Of a DNA stretch of 64,000 nt, positions 5,744-14,227 are shown piece after piece. Under the pieces are notes generated by a model that did not search any database, was not told the origin of the DNA, and saw only the letters and a program-made list of their open reading frames with translations. The number at the start of each line of letters is the position of its first letter. The stretch's first letter is position 1. This DNA is from Bacillus sp. OK048 (GTDB lineage: Bacteria; Bacillota; Bacilli; Bacillales; Cytobacillaceae): contig NZ_FNHN01000005.1 of the NCBI RefSeq assembly GCF_900103525.1, forward strand, positions 1 through 64,000, in the 5' to 3' direction. A program made the translations under genes and the position numbers.

Positions 5744-8551
5744 TTATTGTTTTTCAAATTGTTGGTTAATGTAGGCGTACTTTTCTGCCTGGCCTTGGTC
5801 GCTAAGTAGTTCTAGTGTGTTATCTACTAGTTTAGCAACATTCAGCCCTCTCACTGCCAAGTCTGCCCGGAGACCGACATTTCCATTTTCGGAAATCGGA
5901 CTGTACACCCAAACGAAAGATTCATATGTTTCATTCATTGCCATAATGACCACTTCGGAGGTGCCATTTTTATCGAAATCGTACTCCGTATGGTAGAGGG
6001 AAAAGTTTTCTTTCAAAACACCCTGATCATCAAAGGGTGAAGCTTCTGAATCAATAATCAAATCAAAGGAGGATTCAACATTTTGGTTGTTCGTTAATTT
6101 TATGCTTTTTCCACCGGTTGGATTTGCTTGTCCAAACGATAACTGCTGTTGTTGTCCATCAATAGAAAATACATAAGGGTTCTCTGCATCCCATACTTTA
6201 AAAGACTCCAAAGAAGGTTCTTGTTTTTTGGCTTCCTTTTTCGCTGTTGCGGAGGCTGCACTAGATTTTGAATCAGCTGCATTTTCCTTTTGACCACCTA
6301 AAAAGTCAGACCCTAGATATAATCCGACGCTTCCAGCCACAAGAACAATCAGTACTATAATGGAAAGATGAATCCCATACCTTTTAAAAAACTTAACGAT
6401 TGGACTTGCTGTTTCATGTTGGACCTCTTTAATTAATTTTCTAAAACTGACCGTTGAGATTTGTTGAAGTTCTTTTTTAGCCGTTTTATTTTTCCAAATC
6501 GATCTTGGATGGGATTTCAAATATTTCTTCAAGGCTCGATGGTAGTGATGATCGAGCTGAAGATTTTTGGTCGTCCACTTAATAAATGATAACACCAGGT
6601 CATCGTCACCATGTTTACTTATATAAGCAAAAAGTTGCGGATAATGAAAACTGCCATCCTCATTATTAAAGGCTGCCAATAAATGGTGGAAATACTTTTC
6701 AGATAAGTTATTGCGTAAAACATTTTTTAACACGTTCCGAAGCTCTTCACGGCTAGCTAGTGACAACGGCTGAAGAAATAATTCTACCGAAACGACTGGA
6801 CTGTTAAATAGTTCATGAAGGACCCTCATAATCTTGTACTTACGAATCACCAGTTTATCCGGAATCTCTTTCACATTGAGTTTTCCTGTTGATACGTATG
6901 CAAATGTATCTATATCCTTAAGCGTCAGATTCTTGAAATCCAATGCTTTCAATAAGGTAATTTCCGTGGATACCATCATCATCTCTTTTATTTTTGAAAA
7001 ATCAACATCCTGGTTGGCTATCCTAAATTCCTTAACAGCACTTGCTGCTTGAAAAATATCAGAGGAATCACTGATAGCTTGGGAAGTCTTTTTCATGATA
7101 AGTGACTGAAAACCTCTATTTTTAACTAAAAATGGCACTTTAAGTAGAAGTTGATTAATCTCGCCTAAAATATCCTCGACACGAGTAAGGTTGAATTTTT
7201 TAGTAAGATAAAGATCTAAAATTTGTGTGTAATCTGGACGCAGTGTAATAAACTCCATTAATGGATCGTACGTATCAATACTTCCTTCTACTAACTCCAT
7301 TAACGTATGAAAGATAGGTTCACTTTTATAATAGTCTAATGTATTGAGAATAAATTCCAGCCCTTTATCATGAAGGGAAATCTGGTTGAATTCCAACACC
7401 GCTTTAACAAAATCAATCGCAGTTTCAAGCTCTACCGCTGCTTTTTCTTCTTTTAAAATTTGCAGAAATAGCTGTTCTAAATTATCCTTTACCGCATTTT
7501 CCACTTTTAAAAAGGTCAAAAGGCTATAAAGGAAACTAAGTTTATGTTGCTGATAAAAATTTGCAGACCCGTTCAGCGTCTGGTAAATGGCTGTTAACTG
7601 ATAATAATTCGTTACTTGCAGCTGATATTCTTCCGATAAGCCGAATAACGCCTTTTCAGCAAACTCAAAGAATTCATCCAGTTTGTTGCCAACTAACAGC
7701 TGCTCCCAGGCAAAGTTCAAGTATTCATGCTGACCTACCAGGTCAACACCTGAAAATTTCTGATTTGCAAAATCGAATATGTATTGTTTTTCCATAGAGC
7801 GGTCATGGTAATTCAAGGTTCCAGGTTCAAAAAACATGACATGTACGTATTTTTTTCCTTCAGGCTCACTTGTAAAAGTCATCGCCCCTAATTTCCTGCG
7901 ATAGCTAAACGGTAAATAATGAAAAATCAATTCTAGTAATGTACTAGCCATTTTCTTGTAGCGATGCAGCTCTGCATTAAGAGAAATATAGACCTTTTTC
8001 TTCCCGGCAATCGAGGACATGACCGCAAAAAGCAGCTGCTTAAAGAGAGATTCTGTTATACCTAACTCTAAAAGAAGCTCATTCTTGTTTGCCAAAATGT
8101 CGATTCCATCCCAGCCTAGTTCAGTCACTTCTGGCAGGACATGACCCATGCTGACATCATAGGAGGTTTTAAAGCTGTTTATCTGAAACAGTCTTGCCGG
8201 GGTCTTTATCCACTCGTCTTTCCAGCTTTCAGGAATAATATAGTTGTCCATAAAAAATGTACTCCGCTGACCGGTGAAGTCAGCGGGGACATATACAGCC
8301 TGACCAATAATTAAATCTCCCGTTTCCGGCTGGATCAAGGTTAGCGCTTCCGGATAAAGGGCGGGATCCTTTTCACCACGCTCTGTCATCATTTTCGGTG
8401 ATTGATACGAACAAATTGGATGTAAATATTTTTTTACAAAGGCTTGATCCAGATCTTCGGATATGGCAATGGTGTCATAGCCATCACCTGAATGAAAAAT
8501 ACCGCCGCGTTCCCGGGTATAAACCTGCTGTCCAATCTTCATTCCACTCAC
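5744..8551 (-). CDS. GAP1-type (GTPase-associated) membrane protein
   Basis: A 935-residue protein. The N-terminal ~150 residues start KIGQQVYTRERGGIF and continue GDGYDTIAIS, which resembles the GAP1-N (GTPase-associated protein 1) domain found beside uncharacterised bacterial GTPases. A long helical region follows (about 170-720) with repeated Leu-rich helices. One transmembrane segment lies at about 728-750, then a Lys/Ala-rich linker and a 150-residue domain with a DFDKNGTSEVV calcium-loop-like motif; if the N-terminus is cytosolic, this domain is outside. The GTG start overlaps the upstream GTPase stop (GTGA) and follows GGGAG at nine bases. It is the last gene of the seven-gene operon. 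Function is inferred: a GTPase partner or GAP connecting the cytosolic machine to the envelope. Confidence 0.72.
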   Translation of the reverse strand: MSGMKIGQQVYTRERGGIFHSGDGYDTIAISEDLDQAFVKKYLHPICSYQSPKMMTERGEKDPALYPEALTLIQPETGDLIIGQAVYVPADFTGQRSTFFMDNYIIPESWKDEWIKTPARLFQINSFKTSYDVSMGHVLPEVTELGWDGIDILANKNELLLELGITESLFKQLLFAVMSSIAGKKKVYISLNAELHRYKKMASTLLELIFHYLPFSYRRKLGAMTFTSEPEGKKYVHVMFFEPGTLNYHDRSMEKQYIFDFANQKFSGVDLVGQHEYLNFAWEQLLVGNKLDEFFEFAEKALFGLSEEYQLQVTNYYQLTAIYQTLNGSANFYQQHKLSFLYSLLTFLKVENAVKDNLEQLFLQILKEEKAAVELETAIDFVKAVLEFNQISLHDKGLEFILNTLDYYKSEPIFHTLMELVEGSIDTYDPLMEFITLRPDYTQILDLYLTKKFNLTRVEDILGEINQLLLKVPFLVKNRGFQSLIMKKTSQAISDSSDIFQAASAVKEFRIANQDVDFSKIKEMMMVSTEITLLKALDFKNLTLKDIDTFAYVSTGKLNVKEIPDKLVIRKYKIMRVLHELFNSPVVSVELFLQPLSLASREELRNVLKNVLRNNLSEKYFHHLLAAFNNEDGSFHYPQLFAYISKHGDDDLVLSFIKWTTKNLQLDHHYHRALKKYLKSHPRSIWKNKTAKKELQQISTVSFRKLIKEVQHETASPIVKFFKRYGIHLSIIVLIVLVAGSVGLYLGSDFLGGQKENAADSKSSAASATAKKEAKKQEPSLESFKVWDAENPYVFSIDGQQQQLSFGQANPTGGKSIKLTNNQNVESSFDLIIDSEASPFDDQGVLKENFSLYHTEYDFDKNGTSEVVIMAMNETYESFVWVYSPISENGNVGLRADLAVRGLNVAKLVDNTLELLSDQGQAEKYAYINQQFEKQ

Positions 8552-9816
8552 TGCTCATGTCTCCCTTCAATAAAACCAAGCTTGTATAGCAGCCAAATGA
8601 ACGGTTCATCGACGCGGACCGGACTAATGATTCCATTTACCTGTCGATCAACCGGATTGCTTCCCAGTGCAGAAACAGCAAAAAAGGCAGTGTCTTTAAA
8701 ATAAACATCTAATGCATTAATAAACGCAATATCGACCTTCTCAAGAAAGCGTCGAATTTCACCATTAATATTTTCAAATTCATTTAGGTTCAGATGAGCG
8801 CGATGGGTCACGTTATGAAAGACATTGCTATTGCTGCGAATGTAATCACCATTTTCTTGTGCCAATGACCCCAATAGATCACTTTTGGTTAACACAACGG
8901 CTGTTGGAATTTTTGTTTTACTATTCTCCTGGTGAGCAATAAAGTCACCAAACAAAGAAATAACAACCTCACGAGGTTCATCAGCTTGGCCGACAATTTC
9001 GCCCGGTTTTTCACCCATAAGATGGATTAATTTTTCTCGAATGGTCCGGATTTGCATCGGGTCAACCAAAAAGAGGATCCCCGATGAGTTCTTGATGTGG
9101 GAGGCATGGAGCTTAATATAATCCTTATCTGTCATTCCTTCACCTGCCACATCGAAAAACACAAGTGTTAAGGGTGCTTGGTCTTCGTCTTTAAAAACAA
9201 ATTGAAAAATAAATGGCTCCTGCCGTCTCGTCTTTTGGGTCGAGTCAAGGAGATTGCCATTTTCAAACAGCGGAATTTCATACTCTTGGCGAAAACGTCT
9301 GCTAATTCCATTATCGAGAGGAATACAGGCGGCATCAAAGTTGTTGGCTGTTTTACGCTGCAGGGTATGGATTAACGATGTCATATAAACAGACTTACCT
9401 ACAGAAGTGGCACCAACAATCGAAACAATATTGCTTGGATGCTTTCCAGCTGTCACCGGCAGGTCGTTATGGCATTCTGGGCATAGTCGATTCCTGGTCA
9501 CGACGGAATACTTATCGGAAACACCCATTAACACGCGGTCAGAGTAAAGCTTATTTTCATCGGGTATCATCGAAGGATGGATAATGGCTTCGAGCTCATC
9601 GATGGGTGCCAGGCCAAACTTTTCCCGATAGTGATTCAAAGCTTCATCTTCCTGAAGCGCTAAGGCTTCGTCATCATCGCGGTGATGGGCGGCGCGGAAC
9701 ACAACATCCTCATGATGAAATTTTGAGAAGCAGTAAGGACAAACGATATCATAAAATGGTAATCTTTCAGGCTTTGATTCTTTTTTTTCGAACATACGCT
9801 TAAGTAATCCAAACAT
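8548..9816 (-). CDS. zinc-ribbon P-loop GTPase (double-GTPase-2-like)
   Basis: A 422-residue cytosolic nucleotide-binding protein. Two CxxC pairs (C26/C29 and C112/C115) could form a zinc ribbon around an N-terminal insert. The GTPase core shows GATSVGKS (135-142, G1), DVAGEG (222-227, G3 DxxG) and TKSD (310-313, G4), which indicates guanine specificity. The layout matches the uncharacterised bacterial GTPases that pair with GAP1 proteins. The ATG at 9816 follows AAGGGGGT. It overlaps the following GAP1-like gene by four bases, implying a stoichiometric complex. Nothing suggests translation-type or signal-recognition GTPases. The biochemical role is unknown. Confidence 0.8.
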   Translation of the reverse strand: MFGLLKRMFEKKESKPERLPFYDIVCPYCFSKFHHEDVVFRAAHHRDDDEALALQEDEALNHYREKFGLAPIDELEAIIHPSMIPDENKLYSDRVLMGVSDKYSVVTRNRLCPECHNDLPVTAGKHPSNIVSIVGATSVGKSVYMTSLIHTLQRKTANNFDAACIPLDNGISRRFRQEYEIPLFENGNLLDSTQKTRRQEPFIFQFVFKDEDQAPLTLVFFDVAGEGMTDKDYIKLHASHIKNSSGILFLVDPMQIRTIREKLIHLMGEKPGEIVGQADEPREVVISLFGDFIAHQENSKTKIPTAVVLTKSDLLGSLAQENGDYIRSNSNVFHNVTHRAHLNLNEFENINGEIRRFLEKVDIAFINALDVYFKDTAFFAVSALGSNPVDRQVNGIISPVRVDEPFIWLLYKLGFIEGRHEQ

Positions 9817-9828
9817 GTGATGACCCCC

Positions 9829-10467
9829 TTAATCGGGAATAAGCTCGTATATTTCAGCTGACTTTTTCCCGTGGCTAAAAAAGATTCGAATAAATTCGTT
9901 TTGAGCAATTTCCATTTCTACTAACTGTGTCTTTCCAGCGGGAAAGTCCTGAATAAACGGAAAATAGGTTCCGTCTTCCTTTGAGATTGGCACAGATTCT
10001 CTTTTCCGTACATAGCACAATAGCTCTTTATCGAGCGGAAGCTCGGTCATAATCGACATCTTTACCTTTTTCTTGTTTTGGAAAAGCTTCTTTTTATAAG
10101 AAATAGAATAATAGATTTTTGCTTTTTCTCCCGTTATAAATATCAGGTTTTCATCGTTCTCCTGCTTGAAAAGATGCAGTTTGCCTTCGAGCTTTTGACA
10201 AGGAAAAATTCGAAAACAGATTTTGCCGATCGAGTCCAATTTGGACAAATAACCTTGATTTGCTTTATATTCCTCGCGGGTGTACAGCTTTATATGATGC
10301 TCATCAAGCTCCTCGATCGAACCAAGACGATCGGCAGCAGCTTTATAAATGTAGACAAAGTCAATTTCATTTGGCCAAAACCATGTCAAATGAAGCTCAG
10401 AATCTCTTATCGTGCTTTTGAGATTTTTTATTTCAAGGTCAGGGGAAGGAATAGGTTCCCAATTCAC
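9829..10467 (-). CDS. 212-residue uncharacterised component of the GTPase island
   Basis: I do not recognise a named family. The protein is soluble, has no signal peptide or membrane segment, and reads as mostly beta strand. Residues about 15-45 (RDSELHLTWFWP then FVYIYK) look like the first strands of a fibronectin-III/immunoglobulin-type sandwich, and a second half (about 115-210) has alternating hydrophobic strands. That fold is a guess. The GTG at 10467 follows AAGGGGTG by seven bases. It sits 12 bases upstream of the GTPase gene and 65 bases after the vWA membrane gene, so it belongs to the operon and may be an adaptor between the two. Confidence 0.6.
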   Translation of the reverse strand: MNWEPIPSPDLEIKNLKSTIRDSELHLTWFWPNEIDFVYIYKAAADRLGSIEELDEHHIKLYTREEYKANQGYLSKLDSIGKICFRIFPCQKLEGKLHLFKQENDENLIFITGEKAKIYYSISYKKKLFQNKKKVKMSIMTELPLDKELLCYVRKRESVPISKEDGTYFPFIQDFPAGKTQLVEMEIAQNEFIRIFFSHGKKSAEIYELIPD

Positions 10468-10532
10468 CAGTTATCACCCCTTCATCTAAGGATGTTTTTC
10501 GCATGCTTTTTGTTAACATTTTGGCGCCAAGC

Positions 10533-11798
10533 TTAAAAGCTCTTTTTTACAGTGTCTTTATTAGCATAGCTCCTAGTGGAAAAAGCAGGTCTTCCTGTCG
10601 CGGTCATGGGCCCAGAATATTTCTCCTTAATCGGAATCACCATGGTTCCCAAACCAGTAAATGCTGTTAACAGTACGGCAGCAATGAACCGATAGGTCAG
10701 CGGTGAGACCCCGCCTTGCTGGCCTATTTCTAAAACAAGCCCAGCCAAAATCCCCGAAAGGAGGCCGGTAATCACATAGCTTTTTGCTAGATAGCGATTA
10801 TCAAAGATCATGCCTAGCATTAAGCCAAAAAGTCCCCCAACTAAGGTTAGTAGGATCACGCGAAGTACCGCTAAGTAAGTACTGTCAGCAAACACTCCAT
10901 GCCTTTCTGTAACGAGTAAGCGGTCTTGATTTTCTAAGTAAATTTTCTCAAAAACCTTTGACAATTCACTAGCATTGTTGACGTTATGAAAAGACCCGCC
11001 AGTACCTGCGGCAATTTGTTTTAAAAGCTGTGCGCCGCTGCGATCGATTTCACTCATTCCCACCGTATTAATAACGATTCCTTTTCCCAAATAGGGTTCA
11101 ATCACCGATTCAAGGTTAAGCTCGCTATAACCATCCGAAAATAAGATCACCATCGGAGTGCGGCCAGGCTGCTGATTGTCCTCAATATGACGTATGGCTG
11201 TATCTAAAGCTTCCGCAATATCGGTTTGTCCAGTAGCTTTTAGTTGGTCAATTTTCTCAATGGCGTCTGTTTTTTCCTTACCATCACCAATGGGGAACAT
11301 TTCCTTTGTAATAAACGCCTCATCATTAAAAGAAATAATCGCGGCACGATGGGTGGCCTTCATGGTGGAAATTAGCTCTTTTGCCGCTTGTAGACTTTCC
11401 TTCTTTGGATCACTCTCGTTCATACTATCAGAGATATCAACGACCATGACAAGATCGTCAGGCGATTGGATTTTTGAAAAATTAATCGAATATAGGAATT
11501 GAAATACTAGTCCGGCAATAAACAGCATCACGAGTGTTGCGGGTACAAGAACTTTCCATGACTGACCAGAATATTCGAGCCGCCAGCTTTTCCCATTGAT
11601 CACGGGTGAAATGATTTCAGCTAGCAGACAGAAAAGACCAGTGATGAGGGCTAACTGACCAAAATAGACACCCATTAACAGGATGTTCGGCCAAACACCA
11701 TAATAGGAAGACAGTAACCATTCACCGACAACTGCGCCAATAATACCAGCCAAGATGCTAAAGATAAAAAATAGAAAACTAAATTTACGGATGGGCAT
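10533..11798 (-). CDS. six-helix membrane protein with an extracytoplasmic vWA domain
   Basis: A 421-residue protein with three N-terminal membrane helices (about 8-30, 36-62, 83-105), a von Willebrand A domain (about 112-300) and three C-terminal helices (about 308-392). The vWA domain keeps the metal-ion-dependent adhesion site: DISDSMN (D121, S123, S125), the TGQTD threonine and FSDG aspartate. Applying the positive-inside rule (MPIRK start, basic loop 68-82, basic C-tail) puts the vWA domain outside. It overlaps the end of the 787-residue protein gene by 14 bases, with its own AAAGGGGGAG site. It is probably a binding or scaffold component at the cell surface, the second vWA protein of this operon. 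Confidence 0.8.
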   Translation of the reverse strand: MPIRKFSFLFFIFSILAGIIGAVVGEWLLSSYYGVWPNILLMGVYFGQLALITGLFCLLAEIISPVINGKSWRLEYSGQSWKVLVPATLVMLFIAGLVFQFLYSINFSKIQSPDDLVMVVDISDSMNESDPKKESLQAAKELISTMKATHRAAIISFNDEAFITKEMFPIGDGKEKTDAIEKIDQLKATGQTDIAEALDTAIRHIEDNQQPGRTPMVILFSDGYSELNLESVIEPYLGKGIVINTVGMSEIDRSGAQLLKQIAAGTGGSFHNVNNASELSKVFEKIYLENQDRLLVTERHGVFADSTYLAVLRVILLTLVGGLFGLMLGMIFDNRYLAKSYVITGLLSGILAGLVLEIGQQGGVSPLTYRFIAAVLLTAFTGLGTMVIPIKEKYSGPMTATGRPAFSTRSYANKDTVKKSF

Positions 11799-14148
11799 GG
11801 TTCTCCCCCTTTAAGCTTGATGAATCAGCATGTAAGTGATAGCCGTTACGTAAATAAGCTTGGTAATACCTTTCACCATTTCGGTAATACAGTAAGTCCA
11901 TTGATTGGAAGCCGCCCATGAGTACCAGCTTTTCCATTCCGCTGCTTTTCTTTTCGTGGGCACAGCCGACTTTATAATGACTTGCCTCGTTTTCCTTCTC
12001 AAGGGCATAGGTCATAAACGTACTATAAAAATCACCAACAAAATAATTTTCCTCATGACGGTGCTCTTGCGAATAGTTATAAACCTGTATATGTACGGCT
12101 GCATTTTCTTGTAAGTTTAGATATAGGTGTCTAAATAATTCATCTTTTGAAAGGATGTCCTTGTTTTCATAGACACTGTTCACATTCGCTCTTTGTAACA
12201 ATTCATCCTCAAAGCTGTGTTGAAACTCTTCCTGACTTAATACTTCACGACGGCAAACTTCAAGCAATCTTTCAAGAAAGCCATTGGCGCCGCTATCTAA
12301 CAAAGAGAGCAGATTTCCGAAAAAACGCTCCTCGGAGAAAAAGTTAGGTCCGCGTTTTTCTTTTAATCTATTTACGATCTCATGAACAATACTTTTATAG
12401 TATTCAGGAATGTTTTTTCCTAAATACTCATCCTCATCATAAAGACTTTCAGCAGCAGTTTGTTTTAAATAGGAATGGACCTGATCGATATCGTCGATTT
12501 TCCTTCGTAAGGAATGGTGTTTTTCCTCAAGTGCTTGCTGGTAGTGCGTTAGTATCACAAGTTTTATCTGAAGCTTTAGAATCTGATATTTTGTTCCATA
12601 AACAGTTTCGAAAAAATAGTTTTGATAGCTTTGGAGATTTTTTTTATCAGAGAATGGTAGGAACGACCTCTTAAAATCGCAGGTATCAACCTGTTGCTGG
12701 TAGAGCTGCTCTAAGGTGGCTTCCGCTGCCATTAGTTGTTTTTTCGTTTCACGGGCAATTTTTTCTGCTTCCAAACGTACACTTTGCTCGGACCAATCAG
12801 AAGTCCATACATAAGCACAATAAATGCCATATTGATCATTATTAATGATTTTTTCATCCAAGAGTCTTTGGATATGCGCTTTTAGTTTTAATTGCTTCAG
12901 TTCATGACTCAGCGGCTCTTCAATATTTGTAAAAAAGAATTTCCTTGTACCACCGTCATAGAGAAAGTCCTCCGCTTGTTTGACCGTCATTTTTCTTACT
13001 TCTTGAAAGGAGGTGGTCATCCCCAATAATCCGTTCATATCCTCAAGCTTCTGATAAGGCGGAAGGAGGGTGGTGAAGTGCTTTTCAAAAGCAGCCTCAT
13101 TCAGCTCGAACAAGTCGAGAATTTTTTGTAAAGGCTGCACACTCGTTGTTTTAAGCATCTCAATCATTTCTGCACAAAAAAGACTAGCTGCGTTAAGGGT
13201 AATGGCTTTGGTTGGTACGTTTACTTTTGCAAATCCAGCAGAGGCATAAACCGGCTTGCCATGATTTCCCTTAATTGCAAGCCGAAAAGCAGCATGATTG
13301 TAGCTATCCATTTTTTCATGATAATCTTTTATCAATTTGCGGTTTTTTAAAAGATTTAAATGGCTAATCATTTCATAGTTTTGTTGAATGGCTTCACTCG
13401 AAATCAGCCCAGTTTCATTTTTGTCACTTAATAAAAAAACTAGATCAAAAAGTGGAGCAGAAGAGTGACTAACTGGAATTCTTAATAAATCGTCTGTTAG
13501 CTGCAATTCCTGATGGAAGCTATAATGATCGTGTTGCAAGCTATCAAGTTCTTTTAAAAAACTAATCCCATTTGCTGCCGCGAGGGCATAATTATCTTCA
13601 TCCTGCTTTTCTTTTATCAGCCCATACAAATCTACTTCAATGCTCTTAAATGATTCGTGAAGAATGCTTTTTAACAATAATGTCATTTCTTGGATGAGGA
13701 TATTGGCGGGATCATCAATAGCTGTAATCACACATAGGTTCAACCTCTCTAAGGAGGAGTAAGACTTACCGTTTTCTGCCACTTTAGAAGAAAGACTACG
13801 GATCGTCCTATTGATTTCAATTAATTTCGAATCATCCTCATAAAGCGATTCAAAAATCTTTTTGCGTTTCTCGACTGTGTCAAAGCTTTGGCCGGGAAGT
13901 TGGGCAGAAAAGACGTTATCTTTGTTGATGGTCTCAGTTTGATACACATGAAAATAAACAACACCAGCGCTATTGTGCCATTTTTCATCATTTATCGTCA
14001 TGATCGACTTTAGAGCATCAAGAACCTTGTCTCCCAAGAATAAAAAGACTACAGGGTAATGGACACTACGCTGTTCAAGGTCTTCAAGTGTCATCTTTTC
14101 AAGGTGATTGGAAAATTCTATCGCAAAAGATTGCAATCGGTCTCTCAA
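11785..14148 (-). CDS. 787-residue partner of the tubulin-like protein, unrecognised
   Basis: A large cytosolic protein with no named domain that I can identify. The first ~330 residues alternate hydrophobic strands and helices (YPVVFLFLGDKVLDALKSI; LNLCVITAID; PLFDLVFLLSDKNETG). This suggests a Rossmann-like or diverged tubulin-like fold without the glycine-rich T4 signature. Residues about 430-600 are strongly charged and helical, with likely coiled coils (EKIARETKKQLMAAEATLEQ). The start is a TTG at 14148 behind GGGGGGAG. It lies 79 bases after the tubulin-like gene, separated by a hairpin, and overlaps the vWA gene that follows. I infer a regulator or co-polymer of the tubulin-like filament. 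Confidence 0.65.
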   Translation of the reverse strand: MRDRLQSFAIEFSNHLEKMTLEDLEQRSVHYPVVFLFLGDKVLDALKSIMTINDEKWHNSAGVVYFHVYQTETINKDNVFSAQLPGQSFDTVEKRKKIFESLYEDDSKLIEINRTIRSLSSKVAENGKSYSSLERLNLCVITAIDDPANILIQEMTLLLKSILHESFKSIEVDLYGLIKEKQDEDNYALAAANGISFLKELDSLQHDHYSFHQELQLTDDLLRIPVSHSSAPLFDLVFLLSDKNETGLISSEAIQQNYEMISHLNLLKNRKLIKDYHEKMDSYNHAAFRLAIKGNHGKPVYASAGFAKVNVPTKAITLNAASLFCAEMIEMLKTTSVQPLQKILDLFELNEAAFEKHFTTLLPPYQKLEDMNGLLGMTTSFQEVRKMTVKQAEDFLYDGGTRKFFFTNIEEPLSHELKQLKLKAHIQRLLDEKIINNDQYGIYCAYVWTSDWSEQSVRLEAEKIARETKKQLMAAEATLEQLYQQQVDTCDFKRSFLPFSDKKNLQSYQNYFFETVYGTKYQILKLQIKLVILTHYQQALEEKHHSLRRKIDDIDQVHSYLKQTAAESLYDEDEYLGKNIPEYYKSIVHEIVNRLKEKRGPNFFSEERFFGNLLSLLDSGANGFLERLLEVCRREVLSQEEFQHSFEDELLQRANVNSVYENKDILSKDELFRHLYLNLQENAAVHIQVYNYSQEHRHEENYFVGDFYSTFMTYALEKENEASHYKVGCAHEKKSSGMEKLVLMGGFQSMDLLYYRNGERYYQAYLRNGYHLHADSSSLKGENHAHP

Positions 14149-14191
14149 GCTGTCTCCCCCCGTCTAGACAATATTCTTTCTTTTTACAACC

Positions 14192-14219
14192 GGCCACTAG
14201 CCTTTGAATGCCAGTGGCC
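14192..14219 (-). other. intercistronic hairpin without a T-tract
   Basis: GGCCACTGGC and GCTAGTGGCC form a ten-pair stem (one G-U) around an eight-base loop on the operon's strand. No T-run follows, so it is not a standard terminator. It may be an RNA-processing or 3'-end-stabilising element between the tubulin-like gene and its partner. Confidence 0.6.
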
Positions 14220-14227
14220 AAGGATGG

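Noticed and set aside
5525..5809. 94-codon plus-strand frame and 74-codon minus-strand frame
   Set aside because: They run through DnaA boxes, the palindromic repeat and the terminator; no coding character.
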